25,407 nucleotides of DNA from Lachnospiraceae bacterium. Its GTDB lineage: Bacteria; Bacillota_A; Clostridia; Lachnospirales; Lachnospiraceae. A program made the translations under genes and the position numbers. Below are positions 15,373 to 23,579 of the stretch, one piece after another; position 1 is the stretch's first letter, and each line of letters begins with the position of its first letter. The stretch lies in NCBI GenBank assembly GCA_017613055.1, contig JAGAES010000132.1, forward strand, positions 1-25,407. Direction: 5' to 3'. Below the pieces are notes generated by a model. The model had not been told where the DNA came from. It saw only the letters and a program-made list of their open reading frames with translations, and ran no database searches.

Positions 15373-16035
15373 TTATTCACCCGTAAACTCAACCAGAACC
15401 GTGCTGCTGACGCCGCTTAGGGCATTTAACTCCTCAAGAAAAGGCGTTTCGCTTCCGCGGAAACGGATCTGCACGGTAAGTTCGGTCTCATCCTTGTAAA
15501 CGGACTTGTTCTTGAGACGTCCCTTGAGCGAATCAAGAACCTTCTTCACATCTTCCGCAGCCTCTTCGCGGTAACGGACAACCAGAAGGTAGGTCCCGCG
15601 CGAAGTCCGGAGCAGAATCATCAGAACATAAACTACCGCGATGAATACGGAGCCGATGAGCGCGAACGGAACCATGCCCGCACCGGTCGTCAGTCCGACC
15701 ACAACCGACCAGAACAGAAAACCGACATCAAGCGGATCCTTAATCGCGGAACGGAAACGGATGATACTAAGCGCGCCGATTGTTCCGAGCGAAAGTGCCA
15801 CGCTCGAGCTGATGGTCAGGATAATCATCGCCGTGATGATGGCAACCAGCACAAGCAGAACCGCAAAATTCTCGCTGTAGCATGCGCCGCGATAGAAGAA
15901 GCGGTACACGCAGTAGATGATGGCCGCGCAGATTACGGTAAATGTGAGGCACGCGATAATTTGTACAGGCGTTGTGCTACTCAGGGAATCGGCCTGCCCC
16001 ATCAGGTTTTTGATTTCGGTTACGTAATCAGACAT
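15373..16035 (-). CDS. DUF4956 membrane protein
   Basis: 220 residues. Four hydrophobic segments lie near residues 22-46, 56-84, 104-124 and 125-143. The core SVALSLGTIGALSIIRFRSAIKDPLDVGFLFWSVVVGLTTGAG is the conserved block of DUF4956 (PF16316), with an unusual polar RFRSAIKDP loop between membrane segments. The C-terminal 75 residues form a soluble, ferredoxin-like-looking domain (TYLLVVRY, then TELTVQIRFRG). Function of the family is not known. The CotH gene follows after 18 bases and the VTC gene precedes by 10 bases, so it is the middle gene of one operon. A role as the membrane partner of the polymerase, for instance in gating or export, is inference from this fixed neighbourhood. Confidence 0.88.
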   Translation of the reverse strand: MSDYVTEIKNLMGQADSLSSTTPVQIIACLTFTVICAAIIYCVYRFFYRGACYSENFAVLLVLVAIITAMIILTISSSVALSLGTIGALSIIRFRSAIKDPLDVGFLFWSVVVGLTTGAGMVPFALIGSVFIAVVYVLMILLRTSRGTYLLVVRYREEAAEDVKKVLDSLKGRLKNKSVYKDETELTVQIRFRGSETPFLEELNALSGVSSTVLVEFTGE

Positions 16036-16045
16036 AATATGCTCC

Positions 16046-16780
16046 TTATCGTAAAATGATATAGTTGCTTTTTAACTTATCGCTGCACAGAACGAATTTG
16101 GAAACGGCCAGCTTGACGCCGTTGTTCTGTAACAGCTGTTTCATGTACATCGGGTAGACCGAGTCGTATTTCACCTCGAGAACCACTTCGCGTTTCGGAA
16201 AAACGGGAGCGGTTACCAGTTTCTCATCAAACATATCAAGCGAATTCATGCCCGCCGCGACAAGCCGGTCAAATGTGACGCGCACCATCGAAAGCGGGTG
16301 AATAAAGGCTTCGCGGTAGTACTCGACGACAACCTTAGGCGAAAGCCCCTCGGAGGTGTGAAGACCGTAAACCTCTTTGCATAAGGGGTTCGAGTAGGCG
16401 GCAAGCGGAGAGAAGTCGCCCCGCAGGACGGAATCGTAATCCTCTCTTGATATCCGCGCCCCGGTTTTACTGATCCGGTCGTCGATTTTTTCTTTATTCT
16501 CGAGGACGAGATAGGAATCGTCGTTGTTATAGGAACGGATCCGGAACTTGTTCCGGTGCTGCACGCCGCTGTCCTTCTCGTAATAGGCGTCGTTCTTAAT
16601 CGTGTCCAGATAGACGCTTCGGATCAGGTACCCTTCCGGCCCGGGCATGTTCGGGTCCGGCGTCAGAACGCCGCGGACACGTGTCCTCAGCTCGATATAC
16701 TGCTCATACGTCAGAAGAATCTTGATCTCATGCCGTTTCGAGCGATGCGCGTATGGATTTTCATACAGGGCAAGTTCCAT
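16046..16780 (-). CDS. polyphosphate polymerase (VTC) domain protein
   Basis: 244 residues from ATG 16780, with GAGAGG about seven bases upstream. The frame stays open to 16888, but that extension would contain the promoter, so it is rejected. The protein is a stand-alone VTC domain (PF09359), a tunnel-fold enzyme of the CYTH/TTM type: RHEIKILL (15-22), RSVYLDT (54-60), RNKFRIRSYN (76-85), LENKEK (93-98), the SKTGARIS segment, VVEYYREAF, VRVTFD, LEVKYD and SKFVLC. These supply the basic residues that bind the phosphate chain and the acidic residues that hold the metal. In yeast Vtc4 the domain makes polyphosphate from ATP. There is no membrane segment, so it works in the cytosol, probably docked to the DUF4956 protein encoded next. 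First gene of the operon. Confidence 0.9.
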   Translation of the reverse strand: MELALYENPYAHRSKRHEIKILLTYEQYIELRTRVRGVLTPDPNMPGPEGYLIRSVYLDTIKNDAYYEKDSGVQHRNKFRIRSYNNDDSYLVLENKEKIDDRISKTGARISREDYDSVLRGDFSPLAAYSNPLCKEVYGLHTSEGLSPKVVVEYYREAFIHPLSMVRVTFDRLVAAGMNSLDMFDEKLVTAPVFPKREVVLEVKYDSVYPMYMKQLLQNNGVKLAVSKFVLCSDKLKSNYIILR

Positions 16781-16838
16781 CGAAAACCTCTCAGCTCGGG
16801 AGTCGGCGGGCGCAGCGGATGCCCCGTCATTCGATAGC

Positions 16839-16867
16839 ATTATATCGGTTTTCGACAGATGTGTAAA
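16839..16867 (-). promoter_or_regulatory. sigma-A type promoter of the VTC-DUF4956-CotH operon
   Basis: Reading the minus strand, TTTACA (16867-16862, five of six), a 17-base spacer and perfect TATAAT (16844-16839). It is 58 bases upstream of ATG 16780, leaving a 5' leader of roughly 50 bases. Divergent from the truA promoter. Confidence 0.8.
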
Positions 16868-16894
16868 GGATAATGACCTTTTTTGCAAAAAAGT

Positions 16895-16923
16895 TTCACA
16901 TTTGCCGGGGAATGTGCTATGAT
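16895..16923 (+). promoter_or_regulatory. sigma-A type promoter of the truA-argF-coaX-dusB run
   Basis: TTCACA (16895-16900, five of six), 17-base spacer, TATGAT (16918-16923) preceded by ATGTGC, a TRTGn extended -10. CACATT (16897-16902) and AATGTG (16911-16916) form a small inverted repeat within the promoter. Confidence 0.8.
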
Positions 16924-16956
16924 GTAATCTGTCTTACTATTTTCTAAGGAGCCGGA

Positions 16957-17718
16957 ATGAAACATTTTCGTATTACCGTACAGTATGACGGAAGCCGTTA
17001 CGACGGCTGGCAGAGGCAGGGTAACACCGGCGATACCGTACAGGGGAAAATCGAATCGATGCTTTCGAAACTGTTCGAGCAGGAGGTCGGGGTGCAGGGC
17101 TCCGGAAGGACCGACGCCGGGGTGCATGCCGTCGGGCAGGTTGCGAGTTTTTCCGTGAATACGGATTTCGGGCCCGAGAAGGTTGCGGAACGGATGAATA
17201 CGTTTCTTCCGAAGGACATCGTCGTGACCGACTGCCGGCTTACGGACGCAAGGTTCCACGCAAGGCTCAACGCGAAGCGGAAAACCTACGTATACCGGAT
17301 TATTACCGGACCGCTCCGGCCGGTATTCGGAAGGCAGTACGTGCTTTGGCACCCGGAGACGCTTGATGTCCGGGCGATGCGCGAAGCGGCGGAATACGTT
17401 ACCGGCGAGCACGATTTCCGAAGCTTTCTCGGGAACCGGCATTATAACAAATCGACGGTGCGGACCGTATATGCGGTTACATTTGCCGAAAGCATCCGAA
17501 AGGAAGGCGAGGCGGAGTATCCGGAGATTACGATATCGTACACCGGGAACGGATTTCTGCCGAATATGGTAAGGATATTGACGGGAACGCTTCTTGAAAT
17601 CGGGGAAGGAAAGCGGAACCCCGAGGAGATGAAAGAGATTCTTGAAGGAGCGGACCGCGCGCTTGCGGGACCTACGGCACCGGCGCACGGGCTGACGCTT
17701 TTCAAGGTGGAATATTAA
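16957..17718 (+). CDS. truA: tRNA pseudouridine synthase A
   Basis: 253 residues, the usual TruA length, from ATG 16957 with AAGGAG just upstream. It starts with the family pattern [18 protein letters not shown] and has the catalytic aspartate D53 in [11 protein letters not shown]. Later blocks [18 protein letters not shown] and [17 protein letters not shown] are typical. TruA converts uridines 38-40 of the tRNA anticodon arm to pseudouridine, in the cytosol, without a cofactor. It is the first gene of a plus-strand run with short gaps; argF follows 17 bases later. Confidence 0.96.
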   Translation: MKHFRITVQYDGSRYDGWQRQGNTGDTVQGKIESMLSKLFEQEVGVQGSGRTDAGVHAVGQVASFSVNTDFGPEKVAERMNTFLPKDIVVTDCRLTDARFHARLNAKRKTYVYRIITGPLRPVFGRQYVLWHPETLDVRAMREAAEYVTGEHDFRSFLGNRHYNKSTVRTVYAVTFAESIRKEGEAEYPEITISYTGNGFLPNMVRILTGTLLEIGEGKRNPEEMKEILEGADRALAGPTAPAHGLTLFKVEY

Positions 17719-17735
17719 ACAGGAGGGATGCTGTT

Positions 17736-18737
17736 ATGAAAATGAAAGGAAGATCGTTTTTAACCCTTAAGGATTATACGCCCGAGGAGATTATCGAACT
17801 CCTTGACCTTGCGGCGGAGCTGCGCGACAGAAAGAAGAAGCGCATCCACGTGTCCGGCTGCGAGGGGAAGAATATTGCTTTGATTTTTGAGAAGACGAGC
17901 ACGAGAACCCGCTGCTCGTTCGAAGTGGCTGCGCATGATCTCGGCATGGGAACGACCTATCTCGATCCGTCCGCTTCGCAGATCGGAAAGAAGGAGAGCA
18001 TTGCCGATACCGCCAGAGTGCTCGGCAGAATGTTCGACGGAATTGAGTACCGCGGCTACGGGCAGGAGATTGTCGAGACGCTCGCGAAGGACTCCGGCGT
18101 TCCGGTGTGGAACGGACTCACGAATGAGTATCATCCGACGCAGATGCTTGCCGACATGCTGACCGTAAGGGACCATTTCGGTTACCTGAAGGGCATCAAG
18201 TTCGCTTATCTCGGCGATGCGCGCTACAATACCGGCAACTCCCTGATGATTGTATGCAGCAAGCTCGGGCTTCATTTCGTATGCTGCGCGCCGAAGAAAT
18301 ACTGGCCGAACGAAGAACTCAGAAGGGTTTGCGAAGAGTACGCGAAGGCTTCCGGCGGGACGATGACATTTACCGAAGATGTAACGGAGGGCACGAAGGG
18401 CGCCGACGTTATCTCGACCGACGTATGGGTTTCGATGGGTGAGCCCGACGAAGTATGGAACGAGCGGATTCATGACCTGCTTCCTTATCAGGTGAACATG
18501 GACTGCATGAAGAACGCTTCGGAAAATGCAATCTTCTTACATTGCCTCCCGAGCTTCCATGACCTCAACACCGGCATCGGCAAGACAATCAGCGAGAAAT
18601 TCGGTCTCAATGAGATGGAAGTGACTGACGAAGTATTCGAATCCAAGTACAGTAAAGTTTTCGACGAGGCCGAGAACCGCATGCATACGATTAAGGCGGT
18701 TATGTTTGCTACGTTATCCGAGGAGGCGCTTTCCTAA
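17736..18737 (+). CDS. argF: ornithine carbamoyltransferase
   Basis: 333 residues from ATG 17736 with AGGAGG upstream; a second ATG at 17742 is possible. Motifs are those of the family: STRTR (55-59, carbamoyl phosphate), HPTQ (133-136), DVWVSMGE (229-236, ornithine side) and HCLPSFHD (269-276), where most enzymes have HCLPAFHD. It makes citrulline from ornithine and carbamoyl phosphate. Without neighbouring arg or arc genes the direction (biosynthetic ArgF or catabolic ArcB) cannot be settled; the symbol argF is the default. It lies between truA and a DUF6145 gene, the latter starting on the last base of its TAA stop. Confidence 0.93.
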   Translation: MKMKGRSFLTLKDYTPEEIIELLDLAAELRDRKKKRIHVSGCEGKNIALIFEKTSTRTRCSFEVAAHDLGMGTTYLDPSASQIGKKESIADTARVLGRMFDGIEYRGYGQEIVETLAKDSGVPVWNGLTNEYHPTQMLADMLTVRDHFGYLKGIKFAYLGDARYNTGNSLMIVCSKLGLHFVCCAPKKYWPNEELRRVCEEYAKASGGTMTFTEDVTEGTKGADVISTDVWVSMGEPDEVWNERIHDLLPYQVNMDCMKNASENAIFLHCLPSFHDLNTGIGKTISEKFGLNEMEVTDEVFESKYSKVFDEAENRMHTIKAVMFATLSEEALS

Positions 18738-19093
18738 TGTATCAGGACAAGGTGGTGCTCTGCGGGGCAAGCGCTTACGAAAAACTGTTTTATCTGAATC
18801 CGGACTTCGATAATCTGCCGCAGGACGTGAAGGATCAGCTCAAGATTCTGTGTGTCTGTTTCACGGAAAAGGTCGGCGGACGGCTTATGCTTCAGTATGA
18901 CGAGGACGGAAATCTCGAATTTTCGGTGTCTGCGAACGAGGCGGACGCGATGTTCGATGAAATCGGAAGCGCCCTCGAAATCAAAAAGATTCAGGCGGAG
19001 GAAAGGGATTTCCTCGAGTCTTTGGAACTGTATTTTAAAGTGTTCTTTTTAGGAATTGACCCGGAGGAACAGGAGAAAGGGGCGGAGACATGA
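18737..19093 (+). CDS. small acidic DUF6145-family protein
   Basis: 118 residues. The ATG shares a base with the argF stop (TAATG), and AGGAGG at 18721-18726 serves it, so translation is coupled. The pattern [24 protein letters not shown], then [39 protein letters not shown] and YFKVFFLG matches what I recall of DUF6145, a Lachnospiraceae family of unknown role. It is soluble, with no signal peptide or membrane segment. Its stop overlaps the coaX start (ATGA). The tight position between argF and coaX does not reveal a function. Confidence 0.8.
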   Translation: MYQDKVVLCGASAYEKLFYLNPDFDNLPQDVKDQLKILCVCFTEKVGGRLMLQYDEDGNLEFSVSANEADAMFDEIGSALEIKKIQAEERDFLESLELYFKVFFLGIDPEEQEKGAET

Positions 19094-19887
19094 AAAAGGA
19101 ATTGCTTCTCGGAATCGATGTAGGCAATACGAACATTACGTTCGGAATTTTTAAAGGGAAGGAACTTCTGAAAACCTTCCGCATGACGACGAAGATGCAG
19201 CGGACTTCGGATGAGTTCGGCGTCTGGATCCGGACGCTTCTTTCCGAGTGCGGCTGCGACCCGGAGGAGCTCGCGGATGTGATTGTCGCTTCCGTTGTGC
19301 CGGGCATCATGTATTCGCTGAATTCAGGAATTATAAAGTATCTGCACCGCACGCCGATTGTCATCAGCGCCGGCACGAAGACCGGTCTTCGGATTAATAT
19401 GGCGAACCCGAAGGAACTCGGCGCGGACCGCGTCGTGGACTGTGTGGCCGGATACGAGCTGTACGGCGGACCGGTCATGGTCATCGATTTCGGTACGGCA
19501 ACGACTTATGACCTTGTGCTTGAGGGATGCGTGTTTGAAACCGGTATTACAAGCCCGGGCATCCGGATTTGCGCGAACGCACTCTGGAACGAGACCGCAA
19601 AGCTCCCGGAGATTGCGATTGAGAAGCCCGAGAGCATTCTAGCGCGCGACACGATTTCGAGCATGCAGGCGGGCCTTGTGTACGGTTGCATCGGGCAGAC
19701 CGAATACATTATCCGGAAGGTGAAGGAGGAAGCCGGGCTAACCGAGATGAAGGTTATTGCGACCGGCGGACTCGGAAGGATTATCTCCGGCGAAACCGAT
19801 ATGATTGACGTTTACGACCCCGACCTTACGCTGAAGGGGCTTCAGATTATCTATGAAAAACAGCCGAAACGAAAGGCCAAGGCATGA
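19090..19887 (+). CDS. coaX: type III pantothenate kinase
   Basis: 265 residues; ATG overlaps the preceding stop as ATGA. The ASKHA-fold signatures of CoaX are present: IDVGNTN (9-15, phosphate-1 loop), GADR (111-114, pantothenate site) and DFGTATT (133-139, phosphate-2), then the ITSPGI segment and ATGGLGRII near the end. It phosphorylates pantothenate, the first step of coenzyme A synthesis; type III enzymes need a monovalent cation and are not inhibited by CoA. Length is normal. It is followed by dusB, again with an ATGA overlap. Confidence 0.95.
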   Translation: MKKELLLGIDVGNTNITFGIFKGKELLKTFRMTTKMQRTSDEFGVWIRTLLSECGCDPEELADVIVASVVPGIMYSLNSGIIKYLHRTPIVISAGTKTGLRINMANPKELGADRVVDCVAGYELYGGPVMVIDFGTATTYDLVLEGCVFETGITSPGIRICANALWNETAKLPEIAIEKPESILARDTISSMQAGLVYGCIGQTEYIIRKVKEEAGLTEMKVIATGGLGRIISGETDMIDVYDPDLTLKGLQIIYEKQPKRKAKA

Positions 19888-20858
19888 GCTTCCGGATCGG
19901 AAATGTAACAATTGAAAAAGAGACCGCATTAGGACCGATGGCAGGCGTTACCGACCTGCCGTTTCGTCTGTTGTGCCGCGAACAGGGAGCCGGACTTTTG
20001 TATACCGAGATGGTCAGCGCCAAAGGAGTTATGTATCATAACCGGAATACGAAGGAACTGCTGGAAACCGGCGAAGGGGAGCATCCGATTGCACTCCAGC
20101 TGTTCGGGAACGACCCTTTGATCATGGCGGAACAGGCAAAAGCGCTTGAAGAGCTTGCGTTTGATTTCTTTGACATCAACATGGGCTGCCCGGTTCCGAA
20201 AATCGTGAACAACGGTGAGGGATCCGCGTTGATGAAGGACCCGAAGCTTGTATATGCGATTGTAGACGCGATGGTCCGTGCGCAGAAGAAGCCGGTTACC
20301 GTGAAAATCCGGAAGGGCTTCACAGAGGACAACGCGGTCGAGGTCGCGAAAGCCTGCGAGGCGGCCGGCGCGGCGGCAATTGCCGTTCACGGAAGGCTTC
20401 GCGGCGAATATTACGGCGGGACGGCCGACTGGGACTGCATCCGGAGAGTCAAAGAAGCGGTATCGGTTCCGGTCATCGGAAGCGGTGACGCAGACAGTCC
20501 CGGGAAAGCGCTCCGCATGAAGGCGGAAACCGGTGCGGACTGCGTAATGATAGCAAGAGCGGCACGCGGCAACCCGTGGATTTTTGCAAGGGTTAACGCG
20601 GCACTGGCAGGTGAACCCATACCGGATAAACCGTCCGCACGCGAGGTCGCAGACACGGCGCTCCGTCACGCACGGATGGCAATCGAACGGTACGGCGAAA
20701 GGCGTGCGATGCCGGCAATGCGGAGTCATGTGGCGTGGTATTTTGCGGGGTATCCCGATTCGGCGACGCTTCGAAGAAGAGCCAACGAAATAGCGGATTA
20801 CCCCGGGCTCCTGGCACTGCTTACGGAGTATATTGATAAAACGGAACAACCGGGTTGA
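19884..20858 (+). CDS. dusB: tRNA-dihydrouridine synthase
   Basis: 324 residues, starting in an ATGA overlap with coaX. It is an FMN-dependent TIM-barrel Dus enzyme: [13 protein letters not shown] (16-28), [10 protein letters not shown] (39-48), [12 protein letters not shown] (97-108) with catalytic C102, [32 protein letters not shown], and [10 protein letters not shown] with [13 protein letters not shown] at the FMN phosphate end. It reduces uridines in the tRNA D-loop. coaX followed by dusB is a common order in Firmicutes. The stop codon lies inside a hairpin described separately. Confidence 0.94.
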   Translation: MSFRIGNVTIEKETALGPMAGVTDLPFRLLCREQGAGLLYTEMVSAKGVMYHNRNTKELLETGEGEHPIALQLFGNDPLIMAEQAKALEELAFDFFDINMGCPVPKIVNNGEGSALMKDPKLVYAIVDAMVRAQKKPVTVKIRKGFTEDNAVEVAKACEAAGAAAIAVHGRLRGEYYGGTADWDCIRRVKEAVSVPVIGSGDADSPGKALRMKAETGADCVMIARAARGNPWIFARVNAALAGEPIPDKPSAREVADTALRHARMAIERYGERRAMPAMRSHVAWYFAGYPDSATLRRRANEIADYPGLLALLTEYIDKTEQPG

Positions 20859-20867
20859 GCCCGTTTT
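20838..20867 (+). terminator. weak candidate terminator over the dusB stop
   Basis: AAAACGG (20838-20844) pairs with CCGTTTT (20861-20867), enclosing the self-complementary CAACCGGGTTG (20847-20857). It ends in only four T and includes the dusB stop codon, so termination is uncertain; partial read-through into the next lipoprotein gene is possible. Confidence 0.4.
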
Positions 20868-20880
20868 GAAAGGAAGCATT

Positions 20881-22269
20881 ATGAAAAAGAGAGTCAGTCT
20901 GTTATTGATAATCATCCTCGTTTTGAGCCTTGCTGCATGCGGGAAGGAAGAGGAATCCGGCGGGAAGGGAAAGAGCCGCGATACCGGGAAAGCAACTCTG
21001 ACGCCGACCGCGGAACCGACCGCCGAGCCCACCTTGGAGCCGACGTTCGAACCGACGCCCGAGCCTACCGCCATGCCGCAGAACGTCGTTTATGAAGGAC
21101 CTTCTTACGCAATCGGCCACGGCGACGGATGCGACCGCTATACCGAATGGTATACCGGCGGAGGCCTTGAAGGATTTCAGTCCGATTTGGATTACCTTTA
21201 TATTACCGAGGCGGGCTACGATGCTCTCGCAAAGACAATCCGCGAGCAGAATCTGGAAGCCTACAACAGAAACGACCGGACAAGAAACTCCGCAGCAGAG
21301 CTTTTCGAAGAGCTTACAACCTCGTTCAGCAGCCCCTGGTATGAGTGGAACACCATTACCGTATGGCGCTGTGATTCCGTTTTGTTCTCCTATGCGAGGA
21401 CGGATACCACTTATCTCGGCGGAGCACAGGATTATACGGCGCGAACCGGTTACACGATTGAGACGAAGACCGGCGAACGCGTCGACATCGCCACCGTGAT
21501 TACGGATATGAAGGCATTTTCCGCCGACATCGTGACCCTGCTTGCCCCGTCTGCCGACAAGCTCGGTCTCTGGGATAACTGGGAAGAGAAGGTGAACGAA
21601 GGCATCGCCGAAGGCAATTTCGGCTGGGTTGCCACCGATGACGGTCTTCAGATATGGTTCAACAACGGTTATCTTGCTCCTTACGTAACCGGCGAGGTCT
21701 GCGTCGAGTATAACGTTGAGGATTTCTATGGCCGGTTTGTACCGGAGTACGTCGGCGCATACGGCGACAACATGAAGACTGCGCGCGTGACGAATCCGGA
21801 TCCGAATCCGAGAAGCAGGGAATACATTGATCTGCTCACCTATCTCACGGTTAATTTCCGGATGAACTGGAGAAACACCGCCGATTACCTCGACAGCATC
21901 GGCATCGAATACGACGGAATGGACGACGAAGAAGCCGCGCTTAACGAGTCGGACGCCTATATGGTCTTCCTCGGACCGGACACGAACGACCGATTCTTTA
22001 TCTATTACTGGCCGGACGACGATGACCTTGCGAACATCCGTCAGACAATCGACACAATTAACATCAAGCTTCCGGAATACGAATTCTTCATGTACATCTG
22101 CATGAGCGATGACGGATTCGGCGGACCGGTTTACAACATCGTGGACTGTTCCCTGGACGGCCGCCGCGACGCGGTCACATTTACCGATATGGATACGGCG
22201 CTGAGTGTTCTGTTCACGACGATGCTGTCGTATTATTCCGATATCACGGCAGCTTATCCGGAGCGGTAG
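20881..22269 (+). CDS. lipoprotein with DUF3298-like (RsiV-type) domain
   Basis: 462 residues from ATG 20881 with AAAGGA at 20869-20874. A hydrophobic signal ends in lipobox LAAC (C20), so the protein should be anchored outside the membrane. A Thr/Pro/Glu linker with repeated EPT units spans about residues 40-66. Residues about 130-300 look like DUF3298: TVWRCDSVLFSYARTD, YLGGAQDYTARTGYTIETKTGERVDI and DDGLQIWFNNGYLAPYVTGEVCVEY, the pattern seen in RsiV, where the domain binds lysozyme. There is no sigma-factor gene or cytoplasmic anti-sigma domain here, so the ligand is open. Residues 315-462 contain a second, unrecognised domain rich in Asp and Tyr. It has no clear own promoter, so it is probably read from the upstream operon. 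Confidence 0.75.
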   Translation: MKKRVSLLLIIILVLSLAACGKEEESGGKGKSRDTGKATLTPTAEPTAEPTLEPTFEPTPEPTAMPQNVVYEGPSYAIGHGDGCDRYTEWYTGGGLEGFQSDLDYLYITEAGYDALAKTIREQNLEAYNRNDRTRNSAAELFEELTTSFSSPWYEWNTITVWRCDSVLFSYARTDTTYLGGAQDYTARTGYTIETKTGERVDIATVITDMKAFSADIVTLLAPSADKLGLWDNWEEKVNEGIAEGNFGWVATDDGLQIWFNNGYLAPYVTGEVCVEYNVEDFYGRFVPEYVGAYGDNMKTARVTNPDPNPRSREYIDLLTYLTVNFRMNWRNTADYLDSIGIEYDGMDDEEAALNESDAYMVFLGPDTNDRFFIYYWPDDDDLANIRQTIDTINIKLPEYEFFMYICMSDDGFGGPVYNIVDCSLDGRRDAVTFTDMDTALSVLFTTMLSYYSDITAAYPER

Positions 22270-22300
22270 AAAGTTTTTTCGGAAAATGTGAAAAAAGTAC

Positions 22301-22329
22301 TTGCATTTTCCGTTCCCTTGTTATAGAAT
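22301..22329 (+). promoter_or_regulatory. candidate promoter of asd
   Basis: TTGCAT (22301-22306), 17-base spacer, TAGAAT (22324-22329). The -35 is weak (three of six). The expected transcript has a leader of about 90 bases before ATG 22426. An inverted repeat, CGGAAAATG (22280-22288) and CATTTTCCG (22304-22312), overlaps the -35 box. Confidence 0.6.
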
Positions 22330-22425
22330 AAGGCAAGTTCACGCGGACAAATGTCCGTCGTAGAAATACACATATAGCAGAAGCCCGAGGAACAAAAGGA
22401 CGGGGGATGCGGTTTGGAGGCCGAT
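22330..22425 (+). other. asd 5' leader with two possible hairpins, class unknown
   Basis: CGGACAAATGTCCG (22344-22357) folds as a short hairpin. CCCG (22384-22387) can pair with CGGG (22401-22404) around a 13-base loop rich in A. I could not match the leader to any riboswitch class I know; a lysine riboswitch is much longer. It contains the asd ribosome site GGAGG (22416-22420). Confidence 0.4.
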
Positions 22426-23523
22426 ATGGCAGTGGAAGTGAAAGAAAAATTCAAGGTAGGCATTCTCGGCGCTACCGGTATGGTGGGGCAGAGGTTTATC
22501 TCCCTTTTGGAAAACCATCCGTGGTTTGAGGTAACGGTTGTTGCAGCCAGTCCGAGAAGCGCAGGAAAGACTTATGCGGAGGCGGTCGGCGACCGTTGGA
22601 AGATGACGACTCCGATGCCCGCGGCTGTTGCGGACCTGATTGTCCGCAACGTAAATGAAGTGGAAGCCGTGGCAGCAGAGGTGGACTTCGTGTTCTCAGC
22701 AGTTGACATGACGAAGGACGAAATCCGCGCGATTGAGGAAGCTTATGCGAAGACGGAGACGCCGGTTGTTTCGAACAACAGCGCGCACCGCTGGACGCCC
22801 GACGTTCCGATGGTTGTGCCGGAACTGAATCCGGATCATTACGAGATTATTCCGTTCCAGAGAAAACGTCTCGGAACGAAGAAGGGATTCGTTGCCGTGA
22901 AGCCGAACTGCTCGATTCAGAGCTATACGCCCATGCTTCATGCTTTAAAGGAATTCGAGCCTTATGAGGTTGTTGCGACGACGTATCAGGCAATCTCCGG
23001 CGCCGGCAAGACGTTCAAGGACTGGCCCGAGATGATTGACAATGTGATCCCGTACATCGGCGGTGAGGAAGAGAAGAGCGAGCAGGAGCCGCTTCGGATC
23101 TGGGGTCACATCGAGAACGGCGAGATTGTGAAGGCGGAAGGTCCGGTCATTACGACGCAGTGCATCCGCGTTCCGGTTTCGGACGGACATACGGCCGCCG
23201 TATTCGTAAAGTTTAAGAAGAAGCCCACAAAGGAGCAGATTCTCGAGGCGTGGAAGAACTTCAAGGGTCTTCCGCAGGAGCTTGAGCTTCCGAGCGCACC
23301 GAAGCAGTTCATCACCTACTTCGAAGAGGATAACCGTCCGCAGTGCGCGCTTGACCGTGACATCGAAGGCGGCATGGGAGTTTCGGCAGGACGTCTCCGC
23401 GAGGACAAGGTTTATGACTGGAAGTTCGTCGGCCTTTCCCATAACACGAAGCGCGGAGCGGCAGGCGGTGCGGTTCTTTCCGCAGAGACGCTTGTGGCAC
23501 TCGGATACATTACCAAGAAATAG
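22426..23523 (+). CDS. asd: aspartate-semialdehyde dehydrogenase, archaeal/fungal type
   Basis: 365 residues from ATG 22426 with GGAGG five bases upstream; an in-frame TTG at 22414 overlaps the ribosome site. GILGATGMVGQRF (12-24) is the NADP-binding loop, C162 in VKPNCSIQSYTP is the catalytic cysteine, TTYQAISGAGKTF follows, and H255 in VSDGHTAAVF is the general base. The motif forms fit the archaeal/fungal branch rather than that of enteric bacteria, as is common in Clostridia. It reduces aspartyl phosphate to aspartate semialdehyde, the branch point to lysine/diaminopimelate, threonine and methionine. Monocistronic, between its own promoter and a strong terminator. Confidence 0.95.
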   Translation: MAVEVKEKFKVGILGATGMVGQRFISLLENHPWFEVTVVAASPRSAGKTYAEAVGDRWKMTTPMPAAVADLIVRNVNEVEAVAAEVDFVFSAVDMTKDEIRAIEEAYAKTETPVVSNNSAHRWTPDVPMVVPELNPDHYEIIPFQRKRLGTKKGFVAVKPNCSIQSYTPMLHALKEFEPYEVVATTYQAISGAGKTFKDWPEMIDNVIPYIGGEEEKSEQEPLRIWGHIENGEIVKAEGPVITTQCIRVPVSDGHTAAVFVKFKKKPTKEQILEAWKNFKGLPQELELPSAPKQFITYFEEDNRPQCALDRDIEGGMGVSAGRLREDKVYDWKFVGLSHNTKRGAAGGAVLSAETLVALGYITKK

Positions 23524-23533
23524 ATACGGAAAG

Positions 23534-23571
23534 AAAAAGGTTCCGGACCGTGAAGGCCCGGAACCTTTTTT
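23534..23571. terminator. bidirectional intrinsic terminator between asd and the convergent operon
   Basis: AAAAAGGTTCCGG (23534-23546) and CCGGAACCTTTTT (23558-23570), a perfect 13-base stem with an 11-base loop, T-run on both strands. It ends asd and the convergent minus-strand pair. Confidence 0.93.
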
Positions 23572-23579
23572 ATGCTTTT

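Noticed and set aside
16781..16888. 36-residue N-terminal extension of the VTC protein
   Set aside because: It contains the -35 and -10 boxes of the operon promoter and has no ribosome site; ATG 16780 does.
16896..16906. Shared TCACATTTG(C/T)C word in three intergenic regions (3182, 16896, 25214) as a regulator site
   Set aside because: The same 9-base core also occurs inside coding sequence (minus strand near 16269), and two copies are explained by promoter elements; too weak to call.
19929..21074. Minus-strand open frame of 381 codons across dusB
   Set aside because: Cys/Arg-rich shadow; it runs from one clear gene into another, and dusB has all its catalytic motifs.
21001..21078. Short tandem repeat or CRISPR-like array
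   Set aside because: The periodicity encodes the EPT-rich linker of a lipoprotein; units are 9-15 bases, imperfect and without spacers.
22330..22425. Lysine riboswitch before asd
   Set aside because: The leader is under 100 bases and lacks the multi-helix layout of the lysine class, which is about 170 bases or more.
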